DNA of 64,000 nt, taken from assembly GCA_024663395.1 (NCBI GenBank), contig JANFAH010000096.1, positions 62,001-126,000 of the forward strand. The letters are read 5' to 3'. Of this stretch, positions 10,789-21,238 are shown piece by piece. Source of the DNA: Pisolithus tinctorius (lineage: Eukaryota > Basidiomycota > Agaricomycetes > Boletales > Pisolithaceae). Positions within the stretch are counted from its first letter, which is position 1, and the number at the start of each line of letters is the position of its first letter. The translations under genes and the position numbers were made by a program. The notes under the pieces are model-generated. The model searched no databases. It saw only the letters and a list, made by a program, of their open reading frames with translations, and was not told the DNA's origin.

Positions 10789-12049
10789 ATGTCTGGTACC
10801 GCCTCTTTTCCATCCAACTATCTGCTTTCTGACCAGCTTGCGGAGTACATGCGCCGCCGAGTTCTCCATGAGACGCACCCTTGCACTACTGCTGTCCCGC
10901 CACAACCTCTGGAATCCGAGGTCCAGACATGTATTGCGCTCAATCAAATGGCGGCAACACTGGCCCAGGCCTATCGCAATCCCCGTACGCCGTTTTAATA
11001 GCGGTACCGCGCGTCCTGCTAACATTTATTGCAGTTCCCTCCGGCATTGAATTAATAAGGCTGTCGGAAAGCCTATCGCCTCGAGAAACAGGTTTCAATT
11101 TGAACCGAGAGGCCCGTATCCTTTCCGCTCACCCACCATATCTGAGTGGTTATTTGGACGTTCCTGCAATCATTCTGGGTGAAGGGGATGCAATTGCTTT
11201 GTGGTATCTACCCAGTGCAATGTCCCAATCAATGCAGGTAGGCATTGTGATGCATCCTGCTGTCCTCAGTTCACAACCCTACCAAGGACCAGATGGTGGG
11301 AGCTATTCCCCCACTTTCCAATATGTTGACTCGAAGCATATCTGATGGTTCCTGGCGAACATCACCCGGTTACTTTAGGGTGGATCACCGTTTGCCAGCT
11401 GGCTGCTTAGAGCTTTCCCCGGCCCGGCATCAACTTGGTCATGCCGTGTGCATCATCCTAGTGCTTTATCTCAAAATACTTATTTCTAACGTTGTAGACT
11501 CGGGCACACCAGCCTTCCATATCTGCGGACCTTGCGGCTCCCGCCGCTTGGCAATGGATCCAAGCGGTCCGAACACCATTGGCAATTCTCTCTGCTTCAC
11601 TCTCAATTATGCACCCTTCCTTGTACAATGCCGGTCGCCAAGCTATGCGGCAGCTGTCCGAGTGGTCTGCCGCGAATGATCCCGAAATGGCGGCAGCGCT
11701 CCGACACTGGCCAACCGTTTATACCAACATCTCCATGATTGCTAACTGGTCTGCTCCCCTCCATCGTGACCTGCAATCCCGTGCCGACTGGTTCGACATG
11801 CTCGTTAGTGTCAGCAATTATTCCAAATGCGTTCTGGACATTCCCTCTCTTGGTCTTCAATTTGATTACCGGCCTGGCACTGTTGTAGCTTTTTCCGGCC
11901 GGCTTTTGCGGCATGGTGTGAATGATGTGAGCGGCAACCGTTGCTCACTGGCATTCTACATGCGGGACAATATTCACAACTGGCTTGGAGTCCCTCGAAG
12001 TGATTGGATGCGCGTTCCATTGGTGTCGCAGGCTCTCGCCGGCATGTAA
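10789..12049 (+). CDS. TET/JBP-family 2-oxoglutarate/Fe(II) dioxygenase, intact
   Basis: This is probably a nuclear enzyme that oxidises methylated bases in DNA (5-methylcytosine to hydroxymethyl and further), as known for fungal TET/JBP proteins. Four exons join exactly in phase: 10789-10984, 11035-11237, 11287-11445 and 11498-12049. Introns are 50, 49 and 52 bp, and the protein is 369 residues. An N-terminal helical part leads into PAIILGEGDAIALWYLP and then CLELSPARHQLGH. The C-terminal double-stranded beta-helix keeps the iron ligands: His275 and Asp277 in PLHRDLQSR, and His325 in RLLRHGV. Arg334 in GNRCSLAFYMR is the expected 2-oxoglutarate-binding arginine. The DYRPGTVVAFSG strand before the distal His is typical. 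No stop or frameshift is seen. It follows the KDZ transposase on the same strand; physical linkage of the two families in Agaricomycetes is established. Substrate and activity are inferred. Confidence 0.85.
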
Positions 12050-12279
12050 ATCACCCAAGGCATCTTGTGTTGTATTGTATTGGTCATTATTTAATGCCCT
12101 GGGCGTCCAGTATTGATTGGCACAATCCCGGTTTCAATGAAATCTATGACATAAATACAACATTACTAGCCACCCTTCTGTGATCTTATGAAGTATACGT
12201 TATGATCTTATACTGGTGGTAAGATATGCAGCATACCAACAATTCATGCTATGCTTCATGTCCATACCTATAGTACCCT

Positions 12280-12545
12280 AGCTATGTGCTGCCGTATACA
12301 GAACTATCCATGCTGGATGCCAAGCACTGACATGAATCCTACTCAATCCAGATGTGTGCCACCGTATGTTGGGCCAATGCCACCGGCTGCCGTGAACTGC
12401 CGGTTTATTCCTCTGCATCTAACCATGTGCTGCCATATGCAGAACCATCCATGCCGCATATGCACCTTTGACGCGGATCATACGCCAATCAGGTGTTTGC
12501 CGCTGTATGCCGTCCCTATGCCGCCAGCTGCCACACATCCCTGTA
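12280..12545. repeat. Two degenerate tandem copies of about 135 bp, rich in TGCCG
   Basis: Copy A (about 12,283-12,414) and copy B (about 12,418-12,545) share the order ATGTGCTGCC, then CAGAAC/ATCCATGC, then a GCCAC/GCCG-rich tail. The divergence is moderate, with TGCCG pentamers the best-conserved parts. No gene is visible here. The position just downstream of the dioxygenase gene would suit a subterminal region of a mobile element, but no terminal inverted repeat was identified. Confidence 0.5.
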
Positions 12546-12829
12546 AAGTCTAGCCAACTTGACCACATTGCCAGAGGGTGCCGAGAAATCCCTGCCGGCT
12601 GCCGCGACCCTCCAGAGACTTATGGAGCAGGTGCCGCCACGTGCCGCAGTACATGTTGCCCCAACTTCCCCATGAATTATGCTGCATGCTGCAGTGTGCC
12701 ATAATGTGGAATGCCATATCTGCCAGCTGCTACTGCTTCTGAATACATGGTGCTGCATCCCAGTTTGTGATACTGAATACCAACCTTTTAAGCTATGCCA
12801 ATTCTGGTAGTATCTGCAGGGGGTAGGCA

Positions 12830-13400
12830 TGCTGGGTATGCTGGTAATATTTGCTCCTTGCTCCGGAGTGGCTGGCATGCTGCAGTTTGCTTCAGAACAT
12901 ATGCCAAAAGCTTACCCCAGAGGGCCATTGCATGCTCCAAAGTGTTCTGAAATGCTATGGTATGCTCTGGCACATGTGCCACAGTTTGCTCTTCAATTTG
13001 CGCCGAAGTGTCTGCCATGCCACACCTTGGTTTGGAACATATGCCGCAGCTTATTCCAGAGGGCCATGGCCTGCTCCGGAGTTCTCTGGAATGCAATGGT
13101 ATGCTCCAGCACATGTCCCGCAGTTTTCTCCGAAATTTGTTCTGGAGTGGCTGGAATGCCGGAGCTTATCCCGGACGGCCATGGCATGCTCCGGCACATG
13201 TGCCGCAGTTTACTCCGGAATTTGCTCCGGAGTGGCTGGCATGCCACAGCTTACCCCAGAGGACAATGGCATGCTCTGCCATTTTCTCCAGAGTGGCCAG
13301 CTTGCCACAGCTCACTTCAGAAGATATGCCACAGCTCACCCCAGAGGGCCATGGTATGCCCTGGAGTGCTCTGAAATCATACAACACTACACTGCTGAGC
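12830..13400. repeat. Degenerate tandem repeat with CCAGAGGGCCATGGCATGCTCC core
   Basis: At least five imperfect copies of a core built from an AGAGGGCCATGG box and a CATGCTCC box start near 12,914, 13,052, 13,170, 13,254 and 13,340. Spacing is therefore uneven, about 84 to 138 bp. A linked CACATGTGCCGCAGTT box recurs near 12,968, 13,107 and 13,191. Three overlapping + frames stay open across it simply because of the repetition, so I do not call a protein. The repeat follows the presumed mobile unit and is also TGCC-rich. Confidence 0.6.
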
Positions 13401-13640
13401 TATCCCGATGCATGCCGAGGTCTTGTGCCAACTTCCAGTGCTGATCTACATATGCTGCAGCATTCCACTGGATAGGTGACATCTCACACTAGGCTACTCC
13501 AGGTACTACAGGGACAATTTGATTGTGGCCTACTCATGTGTTATTTGATAATAGAAGCTGGGCTGGTCCATACAGCAGGGGGATGACTCAATGTAGGGCT
13601 CGACCTCCGCTGGCCCGTGGGACATGGCCAATTGTCAGCC

Positions 13641-13972
13641 TCCGCTGGCCCTGTCATATGGTACAATGTAGGTACATTATGTGTGAAGACGTTGCCATCG
13701 TTCGCCTCTACTCGCTCCCAGATGAAGTACTTCTGCAAAAATCGTCGCACACACTCGCCTCGTCAAAGCTGTTGAATGAACTTGTCATTGTGCGTATCAA
13801 GTCCATCAAGAGTGTGGTCGCCATGATCCCACACTGCCTCAAGCAGCCATCCAGCATCGTAGAAGATCGTTTTTTTTTTGATGGAGAAACCGGGGCTAGA
13901 TGTCTCACAAGTGGGCGTACCGTACAGCGTCTATCAAGATGATGAGGACGACCAGGGTGCTGACATCGAGTA
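13641..13972 (+). pseudogene. Decayed C-terminal fragment of a transposon-associated hypothetical gene
   Basis: A reading frame containing AIVRLYSLPDEVLLQ, then a serine/leucine helix, then VVRIKSIKSVVAMIPHCL continues to about 13,870. After a run of ten T residues (13,870-13,879) the sense continues in another frame as MEKPGLDVSQVGVPYS, ending in an acidic tail and TAA-containing sequence near 13,972. The two halves together resemble the C-terminal end of a hypothetical protein that I remember next to transposases in mushroom genomes. No N-terminal part is seen, so it is a fragment. The break falls in the homopolymer and may be slippage or a sequencing error. No function is known. Confidence 0.35.
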
Positions 13973-14277
13973 ACTGTAGAGGCATTCACTATTAGCCCAT
14001 ATTTCTATTCATGTATACTACTGTTCGACGATGCTCAAATGATTTGTTCGGTCACTCATTTTAATGGCAAAACCGGGCGTTGTCTATGTTTCAAAAGTAG
14101 GTATTTCTATTCTATACAGCGTATCAAGACGACGGGGGTGGTCACAATGCAGCAGCTGAGCAGGTGTACAGTATTACAGGGACTTGATTAATACCGACAG
14201 GAGTGAGAAAACGGGACGACAATAAAGAGGACATGCAAACGTGAATGGAGCCGTGGAAGAAATGGGAGAAATGATGC

Positions 14278-15034
14278 TTACGGTACCTCCAACTTTGCAT
14301 GTTTCTGGATGGGGCCAGTGGACGCATCGACTGCTGCCTTCCTTTTAGCAAGCTGTGTGGGGATATCGGATGGATCGACCGGAAAGATGCGATAGGCCCG
14401 CAGCTTCATCAGACTATGGGTATCGGGGTTCGTATGTCTGGTGGTGCAAGCGAGCACTCTACAGGGAGAGGCAGAAGTCGACTTGAACCTGTGTCTTGTG
14501 TGAGATAGATAGAAACAAAATGCAGTGGTGAACGTACTGGGAATTTTCAGGCTCTGGGTCAGGTTTGCAGCCGACGTCCTTGGCCTTAACGGGCTCTGTG
14601 GTGCTGGACTCTTCAGCATCTCTGATAACCAATAACTTGTTACAGATAGTGTCCAAAGTGTGGCTTGCATCGACCACACCACAGAACGCGTTTTGAATGC
14701 CAACGGTTCCCTCGTATGCCTTCCACAGAGCTGCATGAGCAGTCTTGAGTTGGGAACTAGCTGCCTTGACCTGCTCCAAAGCCTCTCCTTCCAGTGTACA
14801 CTTCGCATCAGCGGAGAGACTGCAGCTAATGGTGTCAGCATCCTGGGTGAGAAGAGATGTTACTTACTTGTTATTGACAGTGTCCTTGAGACGGAACACG
14901 ATCTTCTTGATGCCAGGTGACGAAATATCAACTAAAAAACAGTGGGTGTCCCACTTAGAAAAAGAGCCAGCGACCTCGACATATATAACATCCTCCACCA
15001 CATCGATAACACGTGTACTTGGTCTCGACGACAT
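14278..15034 (-). CDS. Hypothetical protein
   Basis: I recognise no family. The start at 15,034 reads MSSRPSTRVIDVVEDVIYVE, followed by a segment ending FRLKDTVNN. An intron with GTAAGT donor (about 14,842-14,867) leads to a helical, coiled-coil-like block (EQVKAASSQLKTAHAALWKA), and a second intron (about 14,497-14,540) leads to a C-terminal exon ending KHAKLEVP with a TAA at 14,278-14,280. The C-terminal exon has a basic KRKAAVDA patch. It is divergent from the gene at 15,200, with 165 bp between start codons, so the pair may share a promoter. It lies in the accessory compartment; nothing indicates a biochemical role. Confidence 0.5.
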
Positions 15035-15199
15035 CTGTAGCACTTAAGCGAAAAAGGCCGTGTGTTGACACTGCATTTAATTAAAGTTGGCATGTCGGAA
15101 TATGCCGACTGGGAAATGCCGACTACTAGGGCCGTATGAGTACGCTACTTCCTACCACTAGTATCGTTACTTCAGTACTCCTGATACCCCCTGTTCTCA

Positions 15200-17157
15200 A
15201 TGTCATCAGCAATGATGTCGTCGATGTTGTCGTCGAATGACTCACCCACTGGGTCCCTACTTCTGAAGACCCCATCGCCCACAAACCCTGCATTCCAACA
15301 GCCTTTCCCCTTGCAGCAGCCTGCTGACATGAATTTCTCACAGCCAAATGACATGTCAATGACCCCATATTCCACATTCATGAATGTACGTGTCATCATT
15401 ATTAATAGTTGCTAATGTGTACTTATCAGAACCTTCGTTTCAGACCGCATATAGCCATGAATCAAAACAAATCAATATTTTACAAGAGCGTATCAAGGTC
15501 CTCGAAGGCCAGGTGATGACCCTCACTGTAGAAAATACTACACTTAGGTCGATGAACGCTTTTTGATTGCTCGCTAACTTGCACTAACTGCCTTATATAG
15601 GGCAGCATTCCAGTGCCTGTCGAACACTGTCGGATTACGCAATGTGGACCCATGCCAGGTTGATGCAAGCACGTCGTTTTCTCAGGCATCCAAGGCAAAG
15701 GACGAGCCACATCCGACTCGAGAGAACTGCCCATCCATCCGATTTTGGTACCGAGAAGACTGGGATAAATACCTCGAATCCGCTGAGGGGCAGACAAGTA
15801 CACGCGGGATGTTGGGGTATCTTGAGGACGAAAAGGGAGACCCACCATCAGACCAGGTGGCCAAAGCGATACAAAAGGTTCTCCGTGGAGGCTGGGCGGA
15901 ACTTGTGAACTGGCAGATGGCGCCTACAACATGGGGAAGACTGTCCGCAAGTGGCTGCACTTTTATTCACAACCTCATGGAAAATGCCTATCCGATGTTC
16001 AAATTTGCACACGACGGTTGGAAACTCGAGTTTCTGGCCAGCACGAGTTACCCTGCCTGGCGGAAGACATACATTGATGATAATGGTAGGTGGAAGTCGA
16101 AGAAAGGTAAAGGGCCAAAGGATGAGGACGAGGACGATAGCATGGATGAGATCGGCAAGAAATGGAAAGGCTCATGTTGTGCCTTCAAGTCGGAGGGATG
16201 AGATATGAAGAAACTGAAGGGTATGCGTCGCATTTATTCACATTGATCAAGCTAACCTCCGGATGTAAGGGAATTATAAAAACACAACGAGTATAACACC
16301 ATCTCCCTCCACGTCCTCAGTCTTACCTGCCTCATCCGACACTTCTGCTTCACTGGAATCCATGCAAGCATCATCTGAACCGTCCAAGGGTCTCGACCTC
16401 CCACCAATTGCTTGTGTGTCTGCATCAGCTACGAGTAGTGCTGAGAATGTGACCAGCGACGAGGAGAGTTCACAATGTAGTCTTGAAACACCCGTGGCTG
16501 ACAATATTTGTATAAACCCCCTGTAAGTAACTCACATGTGCCGGTACTTGTACTGATAATATTATGTTATAGCGCTGCTCTCGCTGCTGCTGCCAACAAG
16601 GCACGAGCAGTTGAACTGCCACTGGCTCTCAATATCCCTCAAGAATCGCAATCCAGTTACACAGCGACAACTGAGATGCAGTCAGGTGCACCTTGTATTC
16701 TCAAATTATCAGATGCTGTCCTGCCAGCTGTAACAATGCCTGAAGATACCCCAGCAATGTCAGCAAGCAAGTCGACAAAGGGCACGGGAAAGGGGAGGAT
16801 GCGCCCAGGTCCCACGAGGAATGGACGGTACGTTGCCATTGGAACACTGGCGTGTTACTAAAGGTCGTTTCTAGGAACCTGTGCGCTTACCGCTGGCTCA
16901 AGAAGGTGCAATCAAACAGTACCACAGAAGAGTTCAAGACATATTATAATGGCTTGACAAGTAAACAACGACAGGTAGGTGCGACGGTCCATGGTGATGT
17001 CACTGATAGGTTGATAATCTACTAGACATACGACGACGAGGCCGTGGAATTGGTAAGCCCATTATGTTACAGTTATGATGGTTTTCACATTCTCCGACAG
17101 GCAAAGACTGATAAATGGGACCCAAAGAAAATTGGTAGCGACGGCGACCTTCATTAA
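15200..17157 (+). CDS. Hypothetical protein of a lineage-expanded fungal family
   Basis: No function is known to me. A Ser/Pro-rich leader (MSSAMMSSMLSSNDSP) is joined across a GTACGT intron to a short leucine-zipper-like helix (INILQERIKVLEGQVMTL). A conserved globular block follows: FWYREDWDKYLES, QKVLRGGWAELVNWQMAPTTWG, then FKFAHDGWKLEFLASTSYPAW. I remember the last motif, a WK..FLAS.SYP.W pattern, from repeated hypothetical proteins in Agaricomycetes. The C-terminal half is low complexity, with small exons at about 16,272-16,530, 16,573-16,828, 16,875-16,975, 17,028-17,053 and 17,101-17,157. It ends KKIGSDGDLH. Intron boundaries in the 3' half are approximate but keep the frame. Expression and role are unknown. 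Confidence 0.5.
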
Positions 17158-17401
17158 TTCCCGATTCCTCTCGAGCTCGCATATCACATTCACACCGTCT
17201 CCCATCGCCCCATCGCCCCATCGGCAATCGCATCACACTGCTTGGCCCGCTTCATTCTGGCACTTTTGGACGTATGCATCATACACTGGATCCACACGTT
17301 GTGCACAACTGCATTCCACGATTCTTCACTAGCTCGCATCTGTATTCACTTCCAGCTCGATTAGAGTGTATACCTGCCTGTAGAGCTAGTACTACCCCGG
17401 T

Positions 17402-17533
17402 ATTAGCTAATACATCATATTGGACCATATTGGACAATATTTTGCATCGAGCGCGAAACTGCCTGGCATTAGCTAATCATCATATTGGAACATATTAGAG
17501 CATATTTCGTATTGAGTGCAGAACTGGTAGGAT
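17402..17533. repeat. 66-bp direct tandem duplication, two copies
   Basis: Two adjacent copies begin ATTAGCTAAT at 17,402 and 17,468. Both continue with CATCATATTGGA, an A/T-rich CATATT stretch, a CGAG/TGAG box and a GAACTG-like end. They sit in an AT-rich stretch without genes. The origin is unknown. Confidence 0.6.
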
Positions 17534-18729
17534 CACATATCATCGTGTGTCGTCACAACCAAGAATATTGCATCCTCAAGAGCTCTCATACTAATATATG
17601 TGTAGATATGATATTTTATGTTTTATGCAAATTTGTGATATGTCACCACACAGGACTCTGCCCCAGAATATCGCAGATATGATATTTGTCAAGCTTTCAT
17701 AGGGGGATATGTCGATATATCACTTGTACACACAAACTCACATCTCGTCACACCGGGTCACACCTGGTGATGTCCAGTTTTCACTGGGAGTGAGCTTGGA
17801 CTCGAGGCCTGCTGGCTGTCTCACTCTTGCAAACAAATTGCTGTTTACCCTTTGTTTGTATAAATAACCCCTATTCAATTCTTGCCTCTGTCCTGGACTC
17901 CGGCTATTTGGGCCAATGATACGGTCTCGACATTGTCACCGGCGGTCCGCTTTTTGTCTCGATTCTCGAAATTGTCTTTTCAAGTCGCGACAAGGACGCC
18001 GATCATGATACGGTTCCAGTTGTTGAATTTATTCGTCGGATAGCTCCTATTTGTCTCGATTACAAGGCTGTCTGTCTTTCATTGCTTATTCAAGACAAAG
18101 CGAACACCAAACGCTCTTCCAGGAGTGGGAATCTCCCTTAAGCAGTGCTGATCTTGCAGACATTTTCACAGCCGGAACGCACTGCCGAACGTGCGAACGA
18201 AAGTAAAAAATCGAATTGCAGGGTGCAAGGGTTGTAGCAGTTCAACTTGGTTTCGAAAACGTAACGGGTTATGCATGCAGTGAAAGTATGTAACATATGC
18301 ATTGTGTCAAGCTTCCAAACTACTTGTAGCAAGTAAGTGTAGTAGAGAGTGAAAAGAAAGACCATAGAATCCGTTCGTACAGCATGGTGTACTAGCGAGC
18401 GGGGGGCAGCTGGTGAGAAGGATTGCGGATGACCAAAGACAGCGAAATCGAGTGAGAGGGAGGTCGTCGACTAGAATGACTCCGGTTGGATGAATGTTGC
18501 AAGGTTGGCCACTTCGAATGCAAGGCAGGCCCGAGCTAAAAGGGAAAGTTACAAAACCACCACCGATCCGAAAAAGTAGCAAAGCGAGAGTGATCAGGCT
18601 CGTAAACACAATCAACTGAAGTAAGGAAAGCGATGACGGCGAAAGCCACGAAGGAGAGATACCGATATGTAACAAAATACGTCTGAAGCAAGGCACCCGG
18701 ATCCATATACTCACACCGAAAACGACAAA
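17534..18729. other. Gene-free stretch; possible old LTR-like sequence
   Basis: I see no convincing gene here. The stretch is AT-rich until about 17,750, then carries a GTATAAATAACCCC box at about 17,859 that looks like a TATA element followed by pyrimidine-rich sequence, as in fungal LTR promoters. No flanking copy, primer-binding site or target-site duplication was found. The open frames at 18,307-18,751 on the minus strand lie beyond the stop codon of the CaaX gene and look like 3' untranslated sequence. This is roughly where the CpG-poor accessory zone ends. Confidence 0.3.
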
Positions 18730-20989
18730 TCACATAATAACGCACTTGCAACAGCCCCCTGCACCCAAATCCTCATCATCCTTCGGTGTTGGTTCTGTGT
18801 CGTCAGACGGTCGAGTAACACTGATTGTTGGGACCTCGGGGTGCAGATACTGTGAAAAGGGCGGAGTCTCGCCCGTTGTGCTTTTTGGCCGGGGATTTGA
18901 TTGTGGTAGCTCCTTCGGTTCCTGGATGGATAGCCGAGGTACATGTCCTGGTGATGGACTGGGTCTTGGGGGTTCTTCCTCCTCGGCGTCTGGCTGTGGC
19001 TGTTCTTGAACCTGTCCAAACTCGTCCATAGGTATTGCTTCATTCCCACGGGGGGCTTTGTATTTCGAGTAGTCGAACCCAAAAGTACCTGGAGCCTTCG
19101 ACGCGGTTCAATATCCATGTCTTCGAGACGTTACAGCAATACATACCGGCCGTATGGGTGTTGGTTCGGGAGGCTTTTGGCGTGGACTGCCATCAGCTCG
19201 TTCGTACTGACCATCCAGACCCTTCTTTCGAGCTACAACCGGAAGTACAACCTGAAAGAATGCTCAGTGACCAAGTCCAACATGTAGGGTTTTGTCACAT
19301 ACATCGTCCCAGTTTCCCGATTTCTGAACCGGTTGTGTCCATGTCGGTATAGCATTAACGATATCGCCCTCTGGTGTCGGGTACACAGCAACTGAATGTC
19401 GAGGATCTTCCTTTTGACGTGACGATGGTGGAGGCGTTTTGCCCTTGGTCTTTGGCTTCTTTGGTGTAGACGCAGGTGACGTTGTTGCCGGGCTCTTGGC
19501 GCGGCGCTTCGTTTGGGATTGATCCGAAGCTTGGGACACCGGAGAAGTTGCTCTGGGAACCGTCTGGGAACGAGATGAGGAGGGGAGTGGTGTTGGCATT
19601 GTGCTCTCTGCACTTGACCTAACAAGACCTGCAGAAGGTGATTCAGATCTCAATGATCCCGAAATGGTCCGAGCAGTGGGGACGCGTGCAAGAGTCGTGT
19701 CTTCTCGTGGCGAATGCGTGCTAACCGGGGTATCGCTTCGTAGGTCAGCTGCACTATCAAGCGGCAACTCCGGCTTGGAGGCACTAAAGCCGGAGTGCAC
19801 AGTGTCGTCCGTGCCAACGTAAGCATCATAAAAGGCCTCCGTATCGATGTCTTCTTCAGCTTCGATGTCCGTCAGCGGGCGCTCATCAAGAACCATGTCG
19901 ACATCGCGTGTTCGTTCGTCATCAAGGTGAAGACTTTCTCGCGTGCCAACACCAACACTCTCGGCTCGTTTCCGCCGTCGGCCATATTCAGAGAAACCGG
20001 GATGTTCGCGTGTCTGTGAACGCGCAGGTGCCTGTATGGTGTGTCCGAAATTGGCGATCTGTAGCATTTCCACATGCTTTGCTACGCGCAGTTCGCCCAC
20101 TCCACCGTTCCTGTGGATGTCTCCTCTGTACCAATGTTCGAACGGACGTTCCTCTGAGTCGGTTGATGCTCTAGGTTGTTGCAAAGCTGATTCGTAACCT
20201 CTGAAGCGCGTCGGCAAGACCGCCGTCGGAAACGGAGCAGGCTCATTCATGAGACTGGTGGTAGCGTGTTGCGGGGTAGAGGGCGTGGGTATCTGATCGA
20301 CCTCCTTAACAACCCACAGATCTTGCGGAGTTTCGGGATGGGGTGGTTGATGAGACCCGGGAATGACGCCATTGCGACTCTCCGCTCTGGGTGCTAGGCT
20401 CTGAGCGTGACTACTTGAGCTCGTTGTTCTATTGCGCATTGGGACAGGTATCCGTGTCGGTCTGATGTTAACGTCGAAAGTGCGTGGTGAAACCGAACGG
20501 GAGTCAAGTGTTGACGGAACGGTGCCGTTCGGGTATCCGTTTGGCTGGGGTTTGTCGAATATGGAGGGCTGAGAGTAAGTGCGCGCACGCATTGGAGGGG
20601 GATGAGGAGATGACGCGCCGTTGGGACGCGAGTAGCTGTTGGCTTGAGACTCGTCGTGGCCATCCGGCGTACCTTTGGGCTGCTGAAGGCTCGGTCTGGG
20701 TATAGCACTACTTTTTCTTGAATCAGCAGGGGTTGTGCGGTATTCTCGAGGAAAATGGGGTGATTTGGAAGGAGTGATCGACCTCGGGGAGTCGTCGGCA
20801 GATGTAATGGATGCGACGGACATGCGCTTTGCCAGAATGCGGCTTTCACCTTCTAGACCTGTAAAATCCAAAGGTTGAGGGACGCAATAAGTGTTGAATG
20901 CGACCCTACTCACGTTGACGCAGTGCCGGCACAATGGTCTCGTCCCATGTCGGCAGCGCTAACTGTGCCGCCGGTGCAGTCAAGGCCAT
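18730..20989 (-). CDS. CaaX-box protein, serine-rich, uncharacterised basidiomycete family
   Basis: The protein starts MALTAPAAQLALPTWDETIV (start 20,989); a short first exon joins in frame to RLEGESRILAKRMS. A long, disordered Ser/Pro/Arg-rich middle follows. Near the C terminus a conserved WDDVVLPVVARKKGLDGQYE block and an APGTFGFDYSKYK block are split by two short introns. The last residues are GAGGCCKCVIM and then TGA at 18,730. CVIM is a textbook CaaX prenylation signal, and the terminal Met favours farnesyl transferase. The two cysteines just upstream could be palmitoylated, so a membrane-anchored protein is likely. The start codon is 249 bp from that of uL5m on the other strand. The molecular role is unknown to me; polarity or signalling scaffolding would be a guess. 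Confidence 0.75.
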
Positions 20990-21238
20990 CTAAGAGGAAA
21001 AAGAAATAAAAAGACTACGAGACAAGAAACAAACGATGACAGTAGTGTTGTGAATGTATGGTAGCAGAGTGTCGACGACGGCGGTCTGCCAGCAAAGCAG
21101 TGACAGCGATCCGGTCAAACTACGGAACCGACTTGATCAGCCCTGCCATTTACTTCCAAAACCATTTTTCAGAGCCGGAGTCGGTGGGTCTTAAGTTCAT
21201 CCTCCAACCCACGCTGCTCACGAGTCTCAACCTAGACT

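Noticed and set aside
12829..13475. Three long overlapping + strand ORFs
   Set aside because: They overlap in different frames over a degenerate tandem repeat and have no conserved domain; openness follows from repetition.
18307..18751. Leucine/serine-rich minus-strand ORFs
   Set aside because: They lie downstream of the CaaX gene stop codon and overlap it in another frame; no spliced link or motif supports them.
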